From NCBI GenBank assembly GCA_030620095.1, contig JAUTXW010002189.1, positions 347,266 through 411,265 of the forward strand: a stretch of 64,000 bases of DNA, given 5' to 3'. Positions 10,859 through 23,164 of the stretch are shown here, piece by piece. Numbering within the stretch: position 1 is the stretch's first letter; every line of letters begins with the position of its first letter. Position numbers and translations under genes: made by a program. A model generated the notes under the pieces. That model was not told the DNA's origin. It saw only the letters and a program-made list of their open reading frames with translations, and did not search any database. The stretch is from Kuschelorhynchus macadamiae. Lineage: Eukaryota; Arthropoda; Insecta; Coleoptera; Curculionidae.

Positions 10859-11460
10859 GTTTCCTAATTGTGTGCTAATGTTAAAGGGGGGTGATTCTTG
10901 GACATTTTTAAGAAAAAAGTTTAATATGAACCTAAAAGTGTTAACTTTGGAGATACAGGGTTTTAAAAAAACATTTTTTTAAAATCCTAATTCTGATGTT
11001 ATTATAGATAAATAACTGTGTGAACTTTGATACATTTCTTTTATGCATAAAAGGGCATTTTTTATTAACAATCAATTTTTGAAATTTCTACCAGTGGCGT
11101 GCATATGTAATTAACCTGGGTAAATCCGTGTGCTCCTTAATGCATAGAAGATGTGTATCAAATTTCATGCAGTTATCTACAATATCATCAGAATTGGGAT
11201 GAAAAAAAATGTTTTCATTTTAAACTTTACCATCCTGTATCTCAAAAGTTAAGACTTTTAGGACATAAAAACACCCCCTTTAACATCAGCACGCAATTAG
11301 GAAACGCCCTGTATAGTACTTCACAATGATGGCCCCTGTATACACTAATATGACAACCGGCGACTGACGGCCACTTTTGGCATACCCGCGTAGAAGTAGT
11401 CGAACTGCATAAATTAAAATTTTGATAAATCTCGTTCACTGGATCTGATGCTGGCTGCCC
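10859..11460. repeat. Foldback segment inside DD82E copy A
   Basis: Inverted arms face each other: GGCGTTTCCTAATTGTGTGC near 10855 and GCACGCAATTAGGAAACGCC near 11288, with paired words such as ATGCATAAAAG and ATGCATAGAAG nearer the centre. The right arm continues to about 11460. It corresponds to 44624-45352 in copy B, whose left arm is longer; here the outer left arm was removed by the internal deletion. Confidence 0.75.
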
Positions 11461-11867
11461 TTGTAAAATCTGGACTTGTAAATCGTGTATAACTATACTG
11501 GGTGGTCCAATAATAGTGGACGTAGGCAGTAGCCCGGGAACCGTTAATGACAGAACTCAAGAAAAAATATATTTATAGGTAAATCGATTGAGAAAAATCC
11601 AAATTAAATCATTTTGAAATTCGAAAGTTCGCCGTTTTTGCAACACAAAGATATATAGAAGTGCGGTACACGAAACAAAACAGACAAATATAGACAAAGG
11701 TTCACTAAGCATAATTACATTTTTTAATTACCTGAAGTGCGTATAGTCAAAAAGGAATGTCATATTATCTAAAGAACGACGGGACACCACTGGTTTAAAG
11801 AGATTTCTTGGCCGACCTTCCTAAACCGATTGACTCCGCCCGGTTTTCTTTCGTGTCCCGCACTATA

Positions 11868-12784
11868 CGAACTAGAATGGTGGAACAAAATGGCGCCCAA
11901 TAAAAAAAATATGAAAAGACCCTTTAACAACAAGGGAAGTTCCGAAAAAACAAATGTACCGATTTTTCCTATATTAATATAGTATTTTTTCTAAGCAGTC
12001 AGGTTTTTTGTTTCTTTAATCATATTTTGCTTAAAAGAATATTCGTGAGGACTTTGTCTTATGGCTCGACAATCCCTTTTGTTTACCAAGCAGATTTTAC
12101 TCTCCTAAAAATTTAGTGTTCCAAGGGAGGGGGTGATAGTTGTAACGCTCTTAAGAAACCGTTTATTTTATTATAAATTTGAAACCTTCTAAGGCGAATT
12201 TACAAACATTTAAGTGATCCACTTTTTAGTTTGTTCGTGAGTTTTTTTTTATTACATATTTTACGAGTTACGAAAAATCTACAGGAAATGAAAATAAGTA
12301 TCGCAAAAAAATATACTATGAAAATAATCTATTTCTATTGTTGTGGCAACTTTTACGGGACATCTGATCAGAAATCGATGTCTTTGTTACTGCGGGTGTA
12401 TAGATTTCCAAAGAGCGTTCCGTAGCAGTCCCATCCCGGCTTTTGATCTTTATGGTAATAGAGCATATCATAGTTCCTAAAAATATTTAAGGTGTTTTTA
12501 AAATTTTTCTATTAAATATAAAATATTTTCCATGGCATAATAAAGATCTTTTGATTTTATATACAGTTAATCTAATATTGGCTACTTGCTTCATATTAGT
12601 TAGGGTGTGCTGAAAAAAATCGGAAAATTTCTTTACCCGGAACTTCCCTCGGTATGATTTTTTCCATTTGTTAAGAATAGTGAAATGTGACCCAATTTAG
12701 TTCAGTACATAGTCACAGTATATATGTTTTACACATACTGTCTTTTCATTTTTGTTTGTTCCATAATCCAAAGATTTTTTAAAA
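11868..12784. repeat. Dispersed ATGGCGG-type repeat, copies 2 and 3
   Basis: Starts with the other half of the repeat split by DD82E copy A (GGAACAAAATGGCGCCC). From about 12600 another copy reads AAAAATCGGAAAATTTC, ACCCGGAACTTCCCTC, GTGACCCAATTTAGTTCAGT and ATACTGTCTTTTCA, matching 59890-60020 closely. No gene is present between. Confidence 0.65.
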
Positions 12785-15405
12785 AAAGTACGAAATTATT
12801 ATTGGCACTATTTATAGACCTCCAAATTCTGAAATTGCCTCTTTTTTAAATACATTCGAAGAAACGTTAATTAATATTTCCTCCTCATATGAAAACATTT
12901 TTTGCATAGGCGATTTTAACACGGATAACTTAAATTATGAAAGCCCTTTGACAAGGCAGCTTTTGCAAACTGTGGAACCCTTTAATTTAGAACAAATTAT
13001 TTTAGAGCCGACTAGAATTACCAATATAACTCAGTCAGTCTTTAATTGATCTTATTTTCACGAATTGCAATAAAGTTGTGAATAAAGGTGTTGTTGATTG
13101 AGTTCAGTTTTCTGTCAGATTAACTATTCTTGCGACCCTAAACCACCTAATAAAATACTATATAGATCACTAAAAAATATTGATATAAATTTGTTTCAAA
13201 GGGACCTGGAAGCAATAACATTTAATGAGATATATAATATTGAAAATATTGACGAAAAGATAAACTTTTTAAATAATAGTATATTGGTTTTATTTAATAA
13301 GCATGCACCTCTTAAGCACCTTACTGAACGCAATAAACCTCTCCAGCCATGGATCACAGAAAATATTAAACGCATGCAGAAATTAAGAGATAAAGCCTTT
13401 CGTGATTTTAAATCTAGTAAACTGCCTAGCAAATGGGATTATTATAAACAATTAAGGAATTTAACAAATAAATCAATTATCTTAGAGAAAAAAGCTTATT
13501 ATAGGCATACCTTTCAAAATAGTTCCATAAAAGATAAGTGGAAAGAGCTTAATAAACTGAGGCCAGTAAACACAAAGGAAATTCCGCAGGTTTTTAAAGA
13601 TACAAATAAATTTAATTAATTTTTTATAAATTCAACCAAAACAAATAATTCGGTAAATAACGATCTACTAAATTTTTACTTAAATAACACTAAAAATAAT
13701 CTGAATTCCTTATTAACTTTTAATACTGTAACGGACAATGATATTCTTCAAATTATAATGAAAATTAAAAGTAAAGCTACGGGCACACATGATATTAATA
13801 TAACTTTAATCTCCCTGTGCTGCCCTCATATTATTGGTTTTATAACACACATTGTTAATGAATGTATTCTTCATGAATATTTTCCTGACATTTGGAAAAA
13901 AGCTATTGTCACACCCCTTCCCAAAGTTAGTTCTCCGAAGGATTTAACACAATTTCGTTCAATAAGCATACTTCCAACGTTTTCAAAAATTTTAGAAAGA
14001 GTGCTGGAAACTCAAATACGCATACATGTTAATCTAAATAATATTTTACCAACCAAACAATCCGGATTTCGCCCTAAACATAGTTGCGCGACGGCAATGG
14101 CGGATGTTACTGACGATATCTTTTCCGCTCGAGACAATAACGAAATCACAGCATTAATTTTACTGGATTTTAGTAAAGCATTCGATTTTTTAAATCATAA
14201 AATATTAATTTCTATGTTACACTATATATTCGGTAAATGCGTCAAACATTATTAAATCATTTCTCTCCAATAGATTTCAACGTGTAAAAATTGATCAAAA
14301 TTATTCAGATTTTCTTAATGTTGATTCTGGGGTTCCTCAAGGCAGCATTTTAGGACCTCTTTTATTTAGTATCTATACATGCAGTTTTCATACACATTTT
14401 AAATACTGTCAGTACCATCTGTACGTCGACGACACCCAGCTGTATTTATCTTTTAAACCTTCTGACTATAATCAAGCCATTATTAAAATTAACTTCGATT
14501 TAGACCAATTGCTTAAAATATCCTCTAAACACATGCTAAATTTGAATCCGTCTAAGTCGGGTAAAGCGCAAAAAGTTTAGGTCTTGTTTTAGATTCACAT
14601 CTTCGATTTAGTTCTCATATTTCTCACATTCTTAAAAAACATACTGCTCTCTGAAATCATTGTTTCCGCACAGACACTACCTTGATCAATCCACTAAAAA
14701 GGAGCTCTGTGATTCATTAATATTATCACATTTTAATCATTGCGATCATATATATTGTCCATGTTCGGATAGTTATGACGAAGAGTTCAAAAAGTGCAGA
14801 ACAGCTGTATTCGATTTATCTTTGGTATTAAGAGGAGAGACAGGGTATTCCACAAACTTAAAGAAATTTCATGGCTAAATATGTATAACCGACGTAAGCT
14901 CCATGCCCTTTGCTTTTATTATAAATTGCTTTTTATTTAAATCACCTCCTTATCTGTATAACAGAATCACTTTTCGCACGGACGTACATCATTTGAGTTT
15001 ACGCAGGAATACCTTAACGATTCCGCGCCATAAAACTGAAATATTTAAGAGATGCTTCTCCTATAACATTGCTTTAAATATAAATTCGTTGCCTCCAGAT
15101 TTATTACAAATTTCTAAGTCATTACAAAGTTTTAAAAGAAGCATTACTACTCAGTTACTTAATTCTCAATAGCATTTAAATTACTCTCAGCCTTCATTTT
15201 TTAATGTTGTAGCATTTATTGTTGTATTTTTACTTGCCAAAATGTCTTAATATTAGTTTGTAACCGCATTGGTAGAACAGAATCTGGACTTCAGAAGTCT
15301 GAAATGCGTGCTTTTATTTGCCTTACCTTTGTGATTTTTAATTTTGTTTTTATATATGTATACATGTGGTAAATAATAAACGTTATTATTATTATTATAT
15401 TGGAT
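12785..15405 (+). mobile_element. Non-LTR retrotransposon (Jockey/CR1 group), 5'-truncated
   Basis: Endonuclease and reverse transcriptase segments lie in one orientation, ending in a (TTA)n microsatellite tail (about 15371-15400) as in CR1-type elements. The 5' end starts within the endonuclease (IIGTIYRPPNSEIASF). Both flanks are dispersed repeat, which is continuous with the copy at 59.9-60.1 kb. 5' truncation and a simple-repeat 3' tail fit target-primed reverse transcription. Confidence 0.8.
12790..15172 (+). pseudogene. Endonuclease/reverse transcriptase polyprotein (broken)
   Basis: Domains in order: the C-terminal half of an AP-type endonuclease (YRPPNSE; FCIGDFN near 12899), a linker with HAPLKHL and RNKPLQPWI (13098-13619), and a reverse transcriptase with VTPLPKVSSPKDLTQFRSIS, TKQSGFRPKHSC and ILLDFSKAFDFLNH (13758-14255). 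GVPQGSILGPLLF (near 14330) and YVDDTQLY (active-site aspartates at 14428-14433) follow in another frame, then a C-terminal segment (14903-15172) containing NSLPPDLLQISKSLQSFKR. At least four frameshifts or stops break it (near 13040, 13619, 14250 and 14580). The catalytic YVDD motif itself is intact. Confidence 0.85.
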
Positions 15406-16390
15406 TCCTACCAATATTTTACCACTTTCTTTCTACCTTTGCCACACTTAACTTTTGGGCATAATAAAACAAATTTAATAAGTAGTTTTTACATTGACAC
15501 ATATCGCCATTTTGCTACTTCATATTGAATTCGTACCAGTTTATGCTATTTTCACATCTAATTTTTCTGCAAAATCAATTGAACAAGATTTTTTACATTG
15601 ATTTTTTAAAAATCTTATTTGCCGGCCATTTTGTTTCGTCACCTTAAATTGAAACCCATATTATCAGTCTTTACCTACTCCGCTGGTCCGCAGATACTTC
15701 CTAGATATTAAGTTTCTAACTGGTTTTCGTTATTGATCCTCTTGTTGTTATGTTAAAGTGGTGTATTATTTGGGGTTAGGATTCAACAAAAAAACAAAAG
15801 CCTTTTATTAAAATGTCTACGTTTCGCAACTTTATAGTTGCATCCTCAGGACACAGAGTGGGTGATTTTTTTTACGATTACAAACATTTTATTTGGCCGC
15901 CATTTTGTTCCGCCATCCGCATTAGTACCACAGTTTTACTAGTTGACCTCTATCTCATAGTTAATTATTCGACAAAATTTGAAATCAATTCATTAAGTAG
16001 TTATTCAGGCCGAATTTTTAAATATTTTATTAATATTAAAAATATTATTTTATTGTTCCGCCATCCTGGATTCGTACCAAAATATTACCAGTTTATTCCA
16101 ACATAATACTCAAATCTCAGATAAATTGGATGAGTAGTTTTTTAATAATAACTTTTTTAACATTTCACTAGGCCGCCATTTTATTCCGCCATCTTGGATT
16201 CGTACAAAGGACGGATAGACAGACAGCCAGAGAGACAGACCGACGGACTTGAGAAAACATGTTCTTCGTCATCTAGGGACCCTGAAACGTGAAGATCCGA
16301 AAAAATCTCGTGATTTTTTCATGATTGCAATACTTCCCTTTTACAAAGGAAGTAACAAGTATTAATTTCAAGACTAGAACACGAATTGAG
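15406..16390. repeat. Dispersed ATGGCGG-type repeat, copies 3 and 4
   Basis: Resumes the repeat interrupted by the retrotransposon (ACCTTTGCCACACTTAA), mostly in the complementary sense to the later copies. It carries GGCCGCCATTTTGTTCCGCC near 15895 and GGCCGCCATTTTATTCCGCC near 16172. The end reads ATCTAGGGACCCTGAAACGT, AAGATCCGAAAAAATCTCG and ACTTCCCTTTTACAAAGGAA, a short palindrome that recurs at the ends of several copies. Confidence 0.7.
15813..15854 (-). ncRNA. Hammerhead-like motif with minimal stem III
   Basis: Minus strand: GUGUC, CUGAGGA, one unpaired U, GCAAC-loop-GUUGC, GAA, ACGU, A, GACAU. The outer strands GUGUC and GACAU pair over five bases (one G-U), stem II is five perfect pairs, and stem III is reduced to ACGU, which a single molecule cannot close well. 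Very short stem III is known from hammerheads that work as dimers in some retroelements. The unpaired base between core and stem II departs from the consensus, so this is a relative or relic and not a confident ribozyme. Confidence 0.4.
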
Positions 16391-17212
16391 TCTGAGTCAG
16401 TAGTTAAGCCTCCTCCCTTGGGCCCCTTTTATGTTCATTTGTTCATGATCTATTTATTTTTCTTTAAGCAATTAATAAATATGGTGTTTTATAAAATTAA
16501 AATAAATGGACTTAATATATTTACGATTTCCCAAAACTTTGTATCTGAATGTTGTTAACTTAACTTGCTAATTTTTGTGCTTACAAATAGAATAAAAAAT
16601 CAATAGTTGCGAAAACGGTATAGAACTTTTTAAATACACTGCAAACTTATATGAAAAGGAGACGAAACGAAATTAAGGGTATGGCCCATAAGTAACCCAA
16701 AACGACCACGATTAACCTGAGCGATTTATAGCGATAAGCTGAAACTTTCGGCTAATTACTGTACACACTTTGGAACAAAATTATTTTGTATGTACTTCTG
16801 TTGCTTTTATGCAAAAATATAAATACCAATTACGTAAATAATTCCTCATTTAATTTCTAACTTATTAATAATACCAAAAATAAAATCTTGAAGATCGCAT
16901 CGCTAAATTCCTCTCATCAAAGTTGAAACACAACAGTTAATATATTATTTTTGTTAAAAATCTAAATAAAACAAACTGTGTCACACATGGCATATAAAAC
17001 CACAAGAAACCAGCCTCTCGAGAGCAGTTACTATTTGATAGTTGGGAACGACATTTCAGGAAACCATGTTTAAAAACTAACAAAGATTTGAGAAACGGCG
17101 AAGTATTGGTAAATTTTGGGACACTAAACTGTAATGCCGGTTACTCTAGATCTAATAAGTCTGGTGTTTTCTTTGGTGCATTTTCGAGTTTTCCCTAATT
17201 TATAATTTATAC
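16391..17212. other. No recognisable gene
   Basis: Unannotated AT-rich sequence. The final eight bases (ATTTATAC) are the left target duplication of the next element. Confidence 0.4.
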
Positions 17213-18361
17213 CAGGGATCTCCAAACTTTCTGATCCAGGGGCCACACTGACTGCTCAACAAAGTTGGGCGGGCCATGGACTGGATTATTCCCCGTTACA
17301 CGATTAGGAAAAAAATAAAATACGTTTTTATTAGGCACAATTTGTTTCAATTCAGTTTACTGAAAGAAGAATAAGAAAACAATTGTTTAAATTTTGCCTA
17401 ATTATTATATTACACACTGGTGGTGAACTAAATGTAAACAGGATGTAAAAATAATTGTAGTTCTTATATTTTGAACAGACATGCGCATAATATTACACAG
17501 TAAAGCACAACTTAATTGGTTTTCAAATTGAATATTATTAAACTTTACAATAAAATTAGATTAGAGTTATCTTTGCAGGGCAACCGAAATTTATTTATAT
17601 ACACCTATGTTTGAATATATCATGTGATTATGTTTTGATAAGAATTTAAATGTAGTAGAGTGTAATTGTAGGCTTACTGTCTAAGAGCTTGAGATATAAT
17701 TTTTCTCCCATTTGTTTTGTATGCATGCGATGATACATAGATGACAAACCATTAATTAAACCATAAAAATTACAAGAAGATGCAGCTAATTTTTTGATGA
17801 TTTTTAACTTCAGTGCTAAATAAACTATATTTAATTTAATTGGAACGGAAGTAGAAGTAATAAGATATCTTAAAATAAAAATCAACATTTTAAATAGAAA
17901 TGCGTATTTGCAAATATCATTTAAAATGTTCTTTTTACTATCATATACTTCGAAATCGGAACCATCGTATTTATAAAGTACATAACTTATGTTACCTTAA
18001 CCACAATAAACTTTTGTTTTAATTAAGTTCAGTTCATAATAATTCGCTAAAAAATTATATATTGTATAGATTCAAAAGCTACTGACAGTGTCAAATATCA
18101 TCACCTCCTAGAATTTGGTTTTTAACTCCAAAAAGATAAACTCGAAAATGAAATCGATTCATAGAGTGCCTGGGTATTAACATAAAAAAACTCCGATTTT
18201 TATTATATTTTGAAAATTTGTATTTCACTATTTCGATCGCGTTTTTAATGTTTAGTACTACTGTACGCGGATGCAAAGTAAATCCGTCCTGCTACAACGG
18301 GCCAGATTTACAGCGATCGCGGGTCTTATTTGGCCCGCGGGCCGTAGTTTGGAGACCTCTG
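17213..18361. mobile_element. Non-autonomous hAT element, 1149 bp
   Basis: The left end CAGGGATCTCCAAACTTTC and the right end AGTTTGGAGACCTCTG are inverted repeats. Subterminal GGGCCACA/GGGCGGGCC on the left face TTTGGCCCGCGGGCC on the right. Flanking octamers are ATTTATAC (17205-17212) and ATTTAGAC (18362-18369), a target duplication with one change; 8 bp is the hAT hallmark. The inside has no recognisable transposase, so it would depend on a related autonomous element. Confidence 0.9.
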
Positions 18362-18369
18362 ATTTAGAC

Positions 18370-19486
18370 CCTTTCGAATTATCTTTCTAAACAATTCAGT
18401 GGCATGGGCGTAATCTTAGGGTCAACTATTAATGACTTACTAATCTAGTTCTGTTCCACCCACAATCATGTAGAAATCACATATTTTAATTAGCATCTGC
18501 AACGAACGATAATGGTATGTTGTACGTGACAATAGCAAATTTCTAGGAAAAACCATTTTAATAAAGCATAACAAAGGTTAACCGAGTGCCGACTTTTAAA
18601 AGGCAAAGCAAGAATATAATTTTTTACAAATTTACTACTTCACACATTGAACTATTAAAGTCATGAATGATGCATATGTAACAGTTACAGGGTCGGTTCT
18701 AGATGTCTATAATGCACTGATTAAAACATCTATAGAAACAATACTTTTTGCAAATGTTGTTATTATAATATTATGTATTATTCACTCTGAGTGCAACTAT
18801 ATAAAGTATGGAGTTAAAGCCTTTCAGATTCCAAAAGACTGTAAGATTTCAAATTAACTGAAATATATTTTGCGTACAACTGAGCCAGAATTCATTTGGA
18901 AACGCAAAAAGGTCTGAGTAAAAAGCTATATAATGTTTAGTTGATATTAATTAATTAGTGAATGTGAATACCGATGAAGAAAAATGTAGGTTTTATAACT
19001 CTTGCTAAACAAAATGAAATGTTAACAAAATTTCCATTTCAACTAATCACAATAAAACTGTACTTTTTTAATATGAACTTTAGATGATCAATATTAGCTG
19101 GTAAGGAAATTAATTTTTATTTTAGCTCTCTTAGTTAAGGGACATCTGTAGATGTAGAAGGGTTTAAGGTTTTTATAAGCGGATCAATGTATTTGGTGTG
19201 TTAAACAATAGACACCGAACTGAGCCTGCTTAACGAAAATTTGTTAATATTTAGGTGTGCTTTAAAAATTTATATAATAAATTAGAGAAACAAATAAACC
19301 AAGTTAAACCATATCATACAATTCTCGCACTTGGAGAACTATTTGTAATATTATGTGAGATAAACATTCTTGTAGAAAAATATTAAATATTTTTCCTTCT
19401 CAGTTTTAGCGTTGTCTTCCGCCATTAAAAAAAGTGCAAAAGTTGCTTTAAAAACGCTCCTTTTTAAAACTTAATATAATTAACAA
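18370..19486. other. No recognisable gene
   Basis: AT-rich, with short frames lacking any recognisable domain. An open frame at 18663-18857 has one hydrophobic stretch but no other support. Confidence 0.4.
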
Positions 19487-19494
19487 GTTAAGAG

Positions 19495-20851
19495 CAGTGG
19501 CGGCTATTCAGGTGAAGTAGGTGAAGAGCTACTTCACCAGGAAAAATAGACAAGCAAACGTCTAACTATATTTATTATATATCTCTTAAAATTTTAGTTT
19601 TTACATTCATTTATTCACCAAATTGGTAAAAAATAAACTGTACATCTCGAATAAATATTTTACTTGACCGTTGGCTATAACAGTGGCGCAAACCGCTTTG
19701 ACTTTGATGGAGGTGCTGTTTAGTTTACGATTTTCCTACTATGTTGCCATGACAACGCGTATACGACAACGCTCTCGGTGAATTGCAGGCGCAGTACACT
19801 ACACCCACGTGTCGTTCAGTTTGCGGTGGTTGTTTGGTTTTATCTTCGCGGATTTCGCTGCAACAGGTGAGTTCCTTTGCAGTTAATTTGACCGTTTTGT
19901 ATTATATTTATTTATGGTGTTGTTACAACTGCAAATTCGAAGTTAGTAAATGTGATTGTTCAAGACTGGAATAAATTGAAAGACGTCTTTGAATTTATTA
20001 CAAACTGTGACAAATCTGATGAAAAATCAATCCGCCTTGCGAAAAGATTTTTAGGTGAGATGAACGATTTTGAATTCACGTTTCTGGCATTAGTTTTTAA
20101 TGACATTTTCTCAATCACGGACATACTATTTGACGTTCTTCAAAAAAAATCACTTGACATTCATTTGTGCATATCCAATATAAAACGCTGCCGTGAGGCG
20201 CTCTGTAAAAAAAGAATTTTTTTAATACCATATTTAATAAAGCAAATTCTGTTACAGAAATAAATCATTACAAACGTGAGCTTGCTAAGCTTTCACCTGA
20301 AGAAATTAGGGCTAAGTCTAGAACCCTTTTTTATAAAATATTGGACAATGGAAATGACACTAAGATTTCAAGACTGTGAAAAACTTACATTTTCATGTTT
20401 GGCAGGTTCTGTTAAATTTTCCGACTGGCCCGTTTGAAAATTTGTTACAGTTGTATGGGGAAATATTTTCAAAACGTCAACGACTTAAAAATGAGCTTGG
20501 TCTTATTTTTGTCAGAGTAATTGGAATATATCGCTGGAAGAGCAAGTGAAAAAAATTATTAAATATAAATATATTTTTACCGAATCATATAAATTGTTTT
20601 CCCTTATTTTGACAATACCGTCGACAAGTGCTTCAGTGCAAAGAAGTTTTTCTTGCTTCAAATGTGTAAAAACTTATTTAAGAAATACAATAGCTCAAGA
20701 AAGACTTACTTTTCTTGGCAATATTTCAGTTCAAAAGAAAGGAGGAGGAGGAGCAGTCGTAAAAAATATTCTACCCCCTCTACATATCAAAAAATTCTGG
20801 AAAAAAAATTATTGCGATATTTTCTTGCCTCATTTTCAATTCACTTCACTG
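19495..20851 (+). mobile_element. zf-MYM1-type hAT element, 1357 bp, internally deleted
   Basis: Starts CAGTGGCGGCTATTCAGG and ends CACTTCACTG, flanked by identical octamers GTTAAGAG (19487-19494 and 20852-20859). The terminal repeats are short and imperfect (CAGTG), which is common in this group. It holds two blocks of a transposase pseudogene. Confidence 0.88.
19952..20740 (+). pseudogene. hAT transposase relic (zf-MYM1/DUF4371 type)
   Basis: The first block (19952-20263) reads LKDVFEFI, FLGEMNDFEFTFLALVFNDIF and TDILFDVLQKKSLDI, matching the segment before the C-terminal domain in zf-MYM1-like hAT proteins. The second (about 20590-20740) reads LTIPSTSASVQRSFSCFKCV and RNTIAQERLTFLG, the dimerisation domain. 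The position normally holding the catalytic glutamate (SVERSFS) is glutamine here (SVQRSFS). The zinc finger, the DUF4371 start and both catalytic aspartates are absent, and the blocks are in different frames. Confidence 0.8.
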
Positions 20852-20859
20852 GTTAAGAG

Positions 20860-21130
20860 GATATTGAAGTAACACCTAAACTCGTTCTCTTTTCAAGCTT
20901 TCAGTTTTCAAGGAAAAAAGAATTGTCTCCAGTAAAAGTATATTTTTATAGGAAAGTCAGAATTTTTTATTGACTTTTTTTTGTTTAATGGAAAATTAAA
21001 GAGTTTTCTATATTATGCAATAAATTGTATGTACATTTGGTTTTATAAAAGAAAACATGGTTTTCAAGGTCGAACGCCATATTGTATTTTTGGCTGCAGC
21101 ACCGATACTTATATCGACTGTGACACTATA
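20860..21130. other. Short spacer, no gene
   Basis: Nothing recognised. It ends in TA at 21129-21130, the target of the following mariner-like element. Confidence 0.4.
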
Positions 21131-23164
21131 CAGTGTGTCCCAGATTGTGTTTACATGTATCGCTATCTCGGAAACCCTTATAGCTACGAGGTTGGTAAGT
21201 TAGCAACGTTTTACAAAATTTTATTACGAACTTAAATCCGCATTAAAATTAAAATTATTATTTGTGGTTTTTGAGATAATTAAGAAAAACCAAAATTGTG
21301 CATTTTTAACTTTGGCCTGTAAACGACTATTATATAGGCAAAAATATTTTTTTTTGCGTTATTTGTTTTAGAGATATTTACAAAAACTTTTTATTTACAG
21401 ACGCCATATTGGATTTTTACATTTTTAGAAAGACTGCTCAAGAGCTTTTCAGTAATCTATCACAAGTCTGGGTTATTATTTTTCATAATCTCTAATTATT
21501 GTTTTTTGCTAGTAGGTTTTGAGTAGGACGCGTGGCCGCCATTATGAAACAGAAGATTGCTGCTTGTCATAAATCCATTACGTTAATTTATTTCTGTTTT
21601 TAAAAAATGTTTACGTAGTATTTAAATTGGTTAATTATTATTCCAACGAAGATAAATTGAACATGCTAGAACTTTATAGTAAAGATAATATGAATACAGA
21701 AGCTGTAACACATGCATACAAAGAGCTATTTTCTGAGCGGTATCAATCCAATTCGAGACATTTCAGATTCTTAGTTATAAACTTATAAGCTTATGGATTT
21801 TTTGTGAAACCTAAACCTTATACAAAAAATATCGAAGCAAGAGATGCGACTATAGCAGAAAACCTCAGGGATAACCGAATTAAATCGGTAAGAAAAGCGG
21901 AAGAACAAACAGCAATTCCTAAATCATCGGGCTTTAAGAAAACATCGCTTTCATCCATACAAACCTTGTATTGTACTGGGTCTTCAGGAAAATGTTTTCA
22001 TTAGACGAATCACGTTAAGTGATTGGTTTATCAGTAAATACCAAAAAATGTCTAATTTCCAATCTAAAGTTCTTTTGACAGAGGAAACCAGATTTACAAA
22101 TTGCGGATACACATAACCATCATTACTGGAAATACAGGAAATCCACTTCATTTAGAAGAAAGACGTTTACAAACAAGATTTAGGGTCAATATTTGGATAA
22201 TAAAACTTTTGATTGGACCATTTATTTTCAGTGAAAATTTATCTGGAAATAGGCATTTGCTACTCTTGTAGGAACAAATCATACCAGAAAATACAAATTC
22301 TGTTTCGCCAAATGAACTACATAATATATGGTTCTAGTAAGTTGGCTGCCTGGCTTAGAGTGGTGATGGAGGTCCTCAGAAATACTTTTGGCAATAATAT
22401 TATTTTTTAATAATGGTCCCATTAGGTGTCCAGTCAGGTTACCGGACATCACACCCCCAGATTTTTATTTATGGGGTTACACTAAAAATGAGGTTAGTGA
22501 GTTTTTTCCACCCGAAAATCGTCAGAAATTGGAAGATAGGGACGAGACGTTTTTACTACAATAAACACATTAAGAAGAGTTACTCATATACAGTGTTAGT
22601 AATTTTGTATGCATTTTCTTTAAATATACCAAAAAAATAATAGTGTAGTCAAAATTATTATAAAAAAGTCGCATTCCTCGCCTTATTATTTTTTGTATAA
22701 GTTTTGGGTTTCGTTATCAAAAGAATCATAAGCTAATAAGTTCTTAACTGAAAATCTAAAATGTCTATAGTTTTATTGATGTCATTTCGAAAATTGTGTT
22801 GCAGCTTTTGTATTTCTATCAACCTTAAAATAAAGTTTTATCATGTCCAATTATTTTTTATTGAAACATAGCTATACTACATAGTTAGAGCAATACTTAC
22901 CACGGTGAAAACAGAAACAAATCACGGGATTAAAAGATTTAAACATATCTCGATTGAAATGATAACATGAGCCATTCCGAGCGGCAATCTTTTGTTTTAT
23001 AATGGCAGCTCACGCGTCATACTCAAAGCCTACTATCAAAAAAACAATAATTTCGGCTTTTAAATCTTGCGACATATAATAATCCGAATTTGAATACATC
23101 ACTGAAAAGCTCTTGAGGAGCTCTTTCCGAAAATCCAGTATGGCGTCTGTAATAAGATAAAAAG

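Larger units (their letters stand above)
9403..11865 (+). mobile_element. DD82E-type (Sailor-like) transposon, copy A, deleted
   Basis: Terminal inverted repeats are AGTGCGGGACACGAAAGAAA at the left and its complement at the right, flanked by TA on both sides (9401-9402 and 11866-11867). It is a sibling of 42722-45756 and near identical over the shared parts. Compared with that copy it lacks about 66 bp including the start codon (junction near 9745) and about 1190 bp at 10180, equivalent to 43551-44740, which removes the catalytic core. It has gained a 641-bp insertion at 10218-10858. Its host is a dispersed repeat that rejoins cleanly when the element and one TA are removed. It is non-autonomous. 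Confidence 0.88.

Noticed and set aside
18663..18857. Small membrane protein gene
   Set aside because: One hydrophobic stretch in a 64-residue frame is expected by chance in AT-rich DNA; no other support.
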